Assembly: GCF_016765695.1 (NCBI RefSeq)
Contig: NZ_JAETGO010000088.1
Coordinates: forward strand, 1 to 34,794
Length of the DNA stretch: 34,794 nt
Reading direction: 5' to 3'
Origin: Sporosalibacterium faouarense
GTDB taxonomy: Bacteria; Bacillota; Clostridia; Tissierellales; VENL01
Both the position numbers and the translations under genes were made by a program. This document shows positions 31,481 through 34,794 of this stretch, piece by piece; the stretch's first letter is position 1, and every line of letters begins with the position of its first letter. The notes beneath the pieces are model-generated. The model searched no databases. It was not told where the DNA came from and saw nothing but the letters and a program-made list of their open reading frames with translations.

Positions 31481-34150
31481 TTAATTATGCTCTAGCGCAT
31501 CATTTTTAATATATTTTTGTATCTTTCTTACCACAGTGGATTGATTTATATTTAAAGCTTTAGCCATCTCGTATGTCGTTCCATATTTAGCATATGCTTT
31601 CTCTACAAGCTTTTTTTCAACTATTTCTACGGCTTCTTTTATAGGAATAATTCCTTCCACCATTATTCCTTGGTAAACTCCACTACCTTCATTATATAAA
31701 AATAAAGGTAAGTCTTTTTCATCAATAATATTCTTAGTAGTAGTAACTATTAATCTCTCAATTATATTTTCTAATTCTCTTATATTACCTGGCCATGTAT
31801 AATTTAATAAAACCTTTTCAACCTCTGAAGTAATATCTTTATTACAGGAATACTTTTTATTAAAATATTTTATAAAATGATAGCACAAAGGTATTATATC
31901 CGATTTTCTATTTCTTAGAGGAGGAATTTCTATGGGTACAACGTTTAATCTATAGTATAAATCCAATCTAAAGTTACCCTCCATTGCCATTTTGTAAAGA
32001 TCTCTATTAGTAGCAGCAATAACTCTAGTATCAACATTCTTCTCTTTAGTTCCTCCTATACGTACTATTTTCTTTTCTTGAAGAAATCGCAAAAGCTTGA
32101 CTTGTAAGTTTAATGGCAACTCTCCAATTTCATCTAGAAAAAGAGTTCCTTCATGGGCCAATTCTATCAATCCAGGTTTCCCTTTACTTCTGGCTCCTGT
32201 AAAGGCTCCTGTCTCATATCCAAAGAGCTCTGACTCTATTAAATTTTCTGGAATAGCACCACAGTTTATTTTAACAAAGGGCTTATCTTTTCTGTCACTT
32301 AGATTCTGTATAAACTTTGCTACTACTTCCTTTCCTACTCCTGATTCACCCAGTATTAGCACTGTAGAGTCAACCGTTGAAATATTACTTGATATTTGAA
32401 GAACTTCGCCAAACTCTTGACTATTTACTACTAAATTATTCGTGTTAAATTCTATTTTTTCTCTCTTACCTTTATCACTATTATGATACTTCTCTAATTT
32501 TTTAGTTTCTTCAAGCTGATTTCTCAATTTATTTAGTTCATTGATATCTCTGATATTGGTAACTACTCTTTTTATATTCCCATTTTCATCAAATATAGGA
32601 GTGGCAGTAGATAGAAAGTTTTTACCATCTTTCCCTTTTTGCATAAATGAGATTCTTCGCTTCTCTCTCAATGCCAGCATAGTTGCAGACGGAAATACTA
32701 TATTTTTCTCTTCTATTTTCTGAACTGAAGTTTCTTCTTTATCATCAGAGTATCCAGTCATTCTTTTCCAAGCTCTATTTGTCTTCTGAACATTCCCATA
32801 ACCATCTGTAACGACTAACCCGTCATAAGAAGATTGAATAATTGTTTCTAATTGTTCTTTTAACTCCGATATTTCATTAAATTTAATAGACAATTCGTCT
32901 AAAAGCTTAGTTTTTTTAGATAATAAATATGGAAAGCACATATCCACTTCAGCTATTCCTTGTAATACTGCTATTGCTTTTTCTCTACAAGTAGTGTAGC
33001 CACATGCTCCACAGTTAAGTTCGTCTTCTTTTGCAAATTTATTTGTTTGTCTTAATACCTCCTGAATTTCTTCTTCGGAAGGAAATGGCATGATACTTCT
33101 CTTATTTCTATATTTTCTAATAAAATCTGCATTTAATGCTATTTCTTTACTAGATTCTTGACTTTTATCATTAACTTCTATGGACTCTTCATAGTAATTT
33201 AAGATTCTATTTTTCTTTTCAAAGTGATTTAATTGAGAGTCTATTTTAGGACCTTCAATACATCCTTCACACATTAATATATCTGCTATTTTAATTGAAG
33301 TTCTACCATTTGAAAGTGCCTCTATTAATTTTAAGCATTCCTTATCACCTTCAATAAATGAATATTCAGTTTCTTTTAATTGCTTTGATATTTCTAAATT
33401 TACTAATAATCCTCCTGACAAAGGAAAAAGCTTTCCTTTTTTAGAGTAAATACTATCGAATGTGTCTTGTCTTGACCTATTTACATTGATTCCCTTTTCC
33501 TTAAACATTTCCTTTAATTCATCAAATGTTAATACCACATCAACGGACCTTCTAAATTGAGGTTCATCTGCTTCTGCTTTTTTTGCTACACAAGGACCTA
33601 TAAATACAACCTTAACATCATCATTCTTATATTTCTCTTTTATTACTCTCCCTGTAGCAACCATTGGAGATACAAAAGGAAGCAAATATTTTATTAACTC
33701 TGGATAGTGCTTTTCTATCATTGATACAAAAGCTGGACACGATGAATTTAAATAAGTTTTTTTGGGATTAACCTTTATAAAATCATCAATTTCTCTAGCT
33801 AATAGCTCTGCCCCTATTGCAGTTTCCCATACCTCTGAGAAACCTAACTCTTTTATTGCACCTATGACTTTATTTACTTCGTTTTCTCCAAAGCTAGCAG
33901 CAAAGGACGGAGCTAAACAGGCAACGACTTTCTTATCTTTTTTTAAAATTTCTAAAGCTTTTCCTTTACTATCTAATACAATTTTGGCTCCTTGAGGACA
34001 GCTTTTTATACACTTACCACAGTTTATACATCTTGAATGTACTATCTGTGCTTGCCCATTGGTTATTTGTACGGCTTTAACCTGACAATTCCTAACACAT
34101 GAGTAGCATTGCTTACATTTGTTTTGGGTTACACTAATGATATCTTGCAT
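31481..34150 (-). CDS. Sigma-54 activator fused to a ferredoxin/[FeFe]-hydrogenase-like sensor module
   Basis: An 889-residue cytosolic regulator. Domains: two [4Fe-4S] clusters (Cys12, 15, 18, 22 and 41, 44, 47, 51); [FeFe]-hydrogenase large-subunit domain (about 74-320) with L1 NSSCPAF (Cys138), L2 GPCVAKKAE (Cys187) and L3 MCEGCIEGP (Cys294, Cys297); a Fe-S domain CGAC-x4-C-x16-C (380, 383, 388, 405); PAS (about 432-540); sigma-54 AAA+ with Walker A GESGVGKE (601-608), GAFTGA (648-653), Walker B FLDE (671-674); TyrR-like HTH at the end (about 858-882). All four cubane cysteines are present, but L1 lacks the TSCxP form, and L3 has CxxC instead of CxxxC. A sensory role for H2 or redox is inferred. 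GGGGGAGG precedes the ATG. Its target is probably the sigma-54 promoter just downstream. Confidence 0.93.
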   Translation of the reverse strand: MQDIISVTQNKCKQCYSCVRNCQVKAVQITNGQAQIVHSRCINCGKCIKSCPQGAKIVLDSKGKALEILKKDKKVVACLAPSFAASFGENEVNKVIGAIKELGFSEVWETAIGAELLAREIDDFIKVNPKKTYLNSSCPAFVSMIEKHYPELIKYLLPFVSPMVATGRVIKEKYKNDDVKVVFIGPCVAKKAEADEPQFRRSVDVVLTFDELKEMFKEKGINVNRSRQDTFDSIYSKKGKLFPLSGGLLVNLEISKQLKETEYSFIEGDKECLKLIEALSNGRTSIKIADILMCEGCIEGPKIDSQLNHFEKKNRILNYYEESIEVNDKSQESSKEIALNADFIRKYRNKRSIMPFPSEEEIQEVLRQTNKFAKEDELNCGACGYTTCREKAIAVLQGIAEVDMCFPYLLSKKTKLLDELSIKFNEISELKEQLETIIQSSYDGLVVTDGYGNVQKTNRAWKRMTGYSDDKEETSVQKIEEKNIVFPSATMLALREKRRISFMQKGKDGKNFLSTATPIFDENGNIKRVVTNIRDINELNKLRNQLEETKKLEKYHNSDKGKREKIEFNTNNLVVNSQEFGEVLQISSNISTVDSTVLILGESGVGKEVVAKFIQNLSDRKDKPFVKINCGAIPENLIESELFGYETGAFTGARSKGKPGLIELAHEGTLFLDEIGELPLNLQVKLLRFLQEKKIVRIGGTKEKNVDTRVIAATNRDLYKMAMEGNFRLDLYYRLNVVPIEIPPLRNRKSDIIPLCYHFIKYFNKKYSCNKDITSEVEKVLLNYTWPGNIRELENIIERLIVTTTKNIIDEKDLPLFLYNEGSGVYQGIMVEGIIPIKEAVEIVEKKLVEKAYAKYGTTYEMAKALNINQSTVVRKIQKYIKNDALEHN

Positions 34151-34322
34151 AATATCCTCCCCCTATAATCCCAAGTTTGTGACATCAAAAATAATACTTA
34201 AGTGATTTTTATTCTTTTACTAAAATAAATAATATAATTACTCCATTGTTTGTTATTTTTTCTACAATCTCCATTATAAAAAAAGCCCCCATTGTTTACT
34301 TTACATAATTTGCCTTACTTTA

Positions 34323-34351
34323 ATTATACTAGAAATTTCTCTCTATACCAA
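34323..34351 (-). promoter_or_regulatory. Promoter of the sigma-54 activator gene with internal palindrome
   Basis: TTGGTA (34346-34351), 17-bp spacer, TATAAT (34323-34328). The spacer contains the perfect palindrome AGAAATTTCT (34331-34340), possibly an operator. The leader is about 165 nt and ends with repeated AATGGAG/AATGGGG motifs. Confidence 0.6.
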
Positions 34352-34604
34352 ATTTATAGTGAAAGTTAAAAGGTGTTTTTTGCTTTTTTATTTGAGTTTA
34401 CAGAAAGAATCTATAATATTCAAATTATTTAGAAGTGGTGGTATCCTCAGCTACATAGATAAAGAATCTTTAAAAATCTCAATTTCTTTTTTTCTAGAAG
34501 TTCTATTTATCTTTTTCTCTGTTTTTTACTAATTCTAGTTAGTCTAAATTTTACTATATTTTTTTAGATTATACTTATTATTTTTAAATATACTTTATCA
34601 TACT

Positions 34605-34645
34605 ATTTATATAATAAAAAACACCAATCCAATTATTGGTGTTTT
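34605..34645 (-). terminator. Terminator of the rRNA operon
   Basis: A perfect 11-bp stem AAAACACCAAT/ATTGGTGTTTT with a 6-nt loop is followed by TTATTATATAA on the minus strand, about 105 bp after the 5S. Confidence 0.9.
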
Positions 34646-34673
34646 CTTCTTGTTTTTATACGATTTTTTATAC

Positions 34674-34719
34674 GATGATTTGGTGTGAATCGCTTAGTTC
34701 GAGTAACACAATAATCATC
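34674..34719 (-). repeat. Imperfect hairpin between 5S rRNA and its terminator
   Basis: GATGATT (34674-34680) pairs with AATCATC (34713-34719), continued by TTG-TGT/ACACAA with one bulge. The plus-strand segment 34675-34694 matches the reverse complement of window positions 1-20 at 18 of 20 bases. Confidence 0.6.
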
Positions 34720-34749
34720 CTAGAATTCTAATCAAAAAAATAAAACAAT

Positions 34750-34794
34750 CCAGCGACGACCTACTCTCCCAGGCAGTTACCCACCAAGTACCAT
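34750..34794 (-). rRNA. rrf: 5S ribosomal RNA, 3' part only
   Basis: On the minus strand the last 45 nt read GGTACTTGGTGGGTAACTGC then CTGGGAGAGTAGGTCGTCGCTGG, the conserved 3' half of 5S (loop E/helix IV region and terminal stem). About 70 nt of the 5' part lie beyond the window. Transcription is leftward, toward the hydrogenase genes. Confidence 0.93.

Larger units (their letters stand above)
34151..34749. other. 599-bp intergenic region between the regulator and the 5S rRNA
   Basis: Holds the regulator promoter (34323-34351), the rRNA terminator (34605-34645) and a 46-nt hairpin behind the 5S (34674-34719). The 34380-34600 stretch is AT-rich with no recognisable gene or repeat. No small ORF with a good ribosome-binding site is seen. 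Confidence 0.6.

Noticed and set aside
34380-34600. CRISPR array or insertion-sequence end
   Set aside because: No regular repeats, no terminal inverted repeats and no transposase fragments were found here or elsewhere in the window.

Overview
The window is low-GC, leftward-biased bacterial chromosome with strong Shine-Dalgarno sequences, frequent GTG/TTG starts and many intrinsic terminators. The conserved Firmicutes block rpsF-ssb-rpsR / MazG-like-DUF2232-gdpP-rplI-dnaB-purA, together with a multi-subunit [FeFe]-hydrogenase and YedF, points to a strictly anaerobic, fermentative member of the Clostridia (Tissierella/Peptostreptococcales-like). The species cannot be fixed from the sequence alone.

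Layout from left to right (nearly all genes on the minus strand). 1-278: a tRNA-like element cut by the window edge, its strong promoter, and the purA terminator. 279-9095: purA, a tandem HD-GYP phosphodiesterase, a GNAT acetyltransferase, dnaB, rplI, gdpP, a DUF2232 membrane protein and a MazG-like protein. The HD-GYP and GNAT genes are inserted into the otherwise classical order, and a three-box DnaA-site cluster lies between them. 9423-14788: an ECF transporter S component, an LtaS-type phosphoglycerol transferase whose last codons lie in a 48-bp perfect palindrome, and an OmpR-type two-component system with CTTAAG-type repeats upstream. 15104-16220: rpsR, ssb, rpsF with a strong promoter and a likely S6:S18 leader. 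16293-19741: a PLP aminotransferase, DUF951, an MscS channel, DUF3343 and yedF.

20155-22770 is the only plus-strand block. It holds four genes from one consensus promoter, all encoding the same short SHOCT-like helix-turn-helix motif (YvlB/LiaX type), one of them with a DUF2089 zinc-ribbon/HTH. It converges on a LiaF/DUF5668-like membrane protein. 22820-27257: that membrane protein, CvpA, a DUF5711 beta-propeller protein, a YkvI-type transporter and a NagD-like HAD phosphatase.

27437-34150 is the most interesting part. A four-gene NADH-linked [FeFe]-hydrogenase operon (2Fe-2S protein, hydC, hydB, hydA) is preceded by a near-consensus sigma-54 promoter. Immediately upstream lies an 889-residue activator fusing ferredoxin, an [FeFe]-hydrogenase-like H-cluster domain, a Fe-S domain, PAS, the sigma-54 AAA+ domain and a TyrR-like HTH. 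I read this as a self-contained H2- or redox-sensing circuit that controls the hydrogenase. HydB and HydA are short forms lacking the C-terminal iron-sulfur domains of electron-bifurcating relatives. The window ends in the 3' part of a 5S rRNA read leftward, so it borders an rRNA operon.
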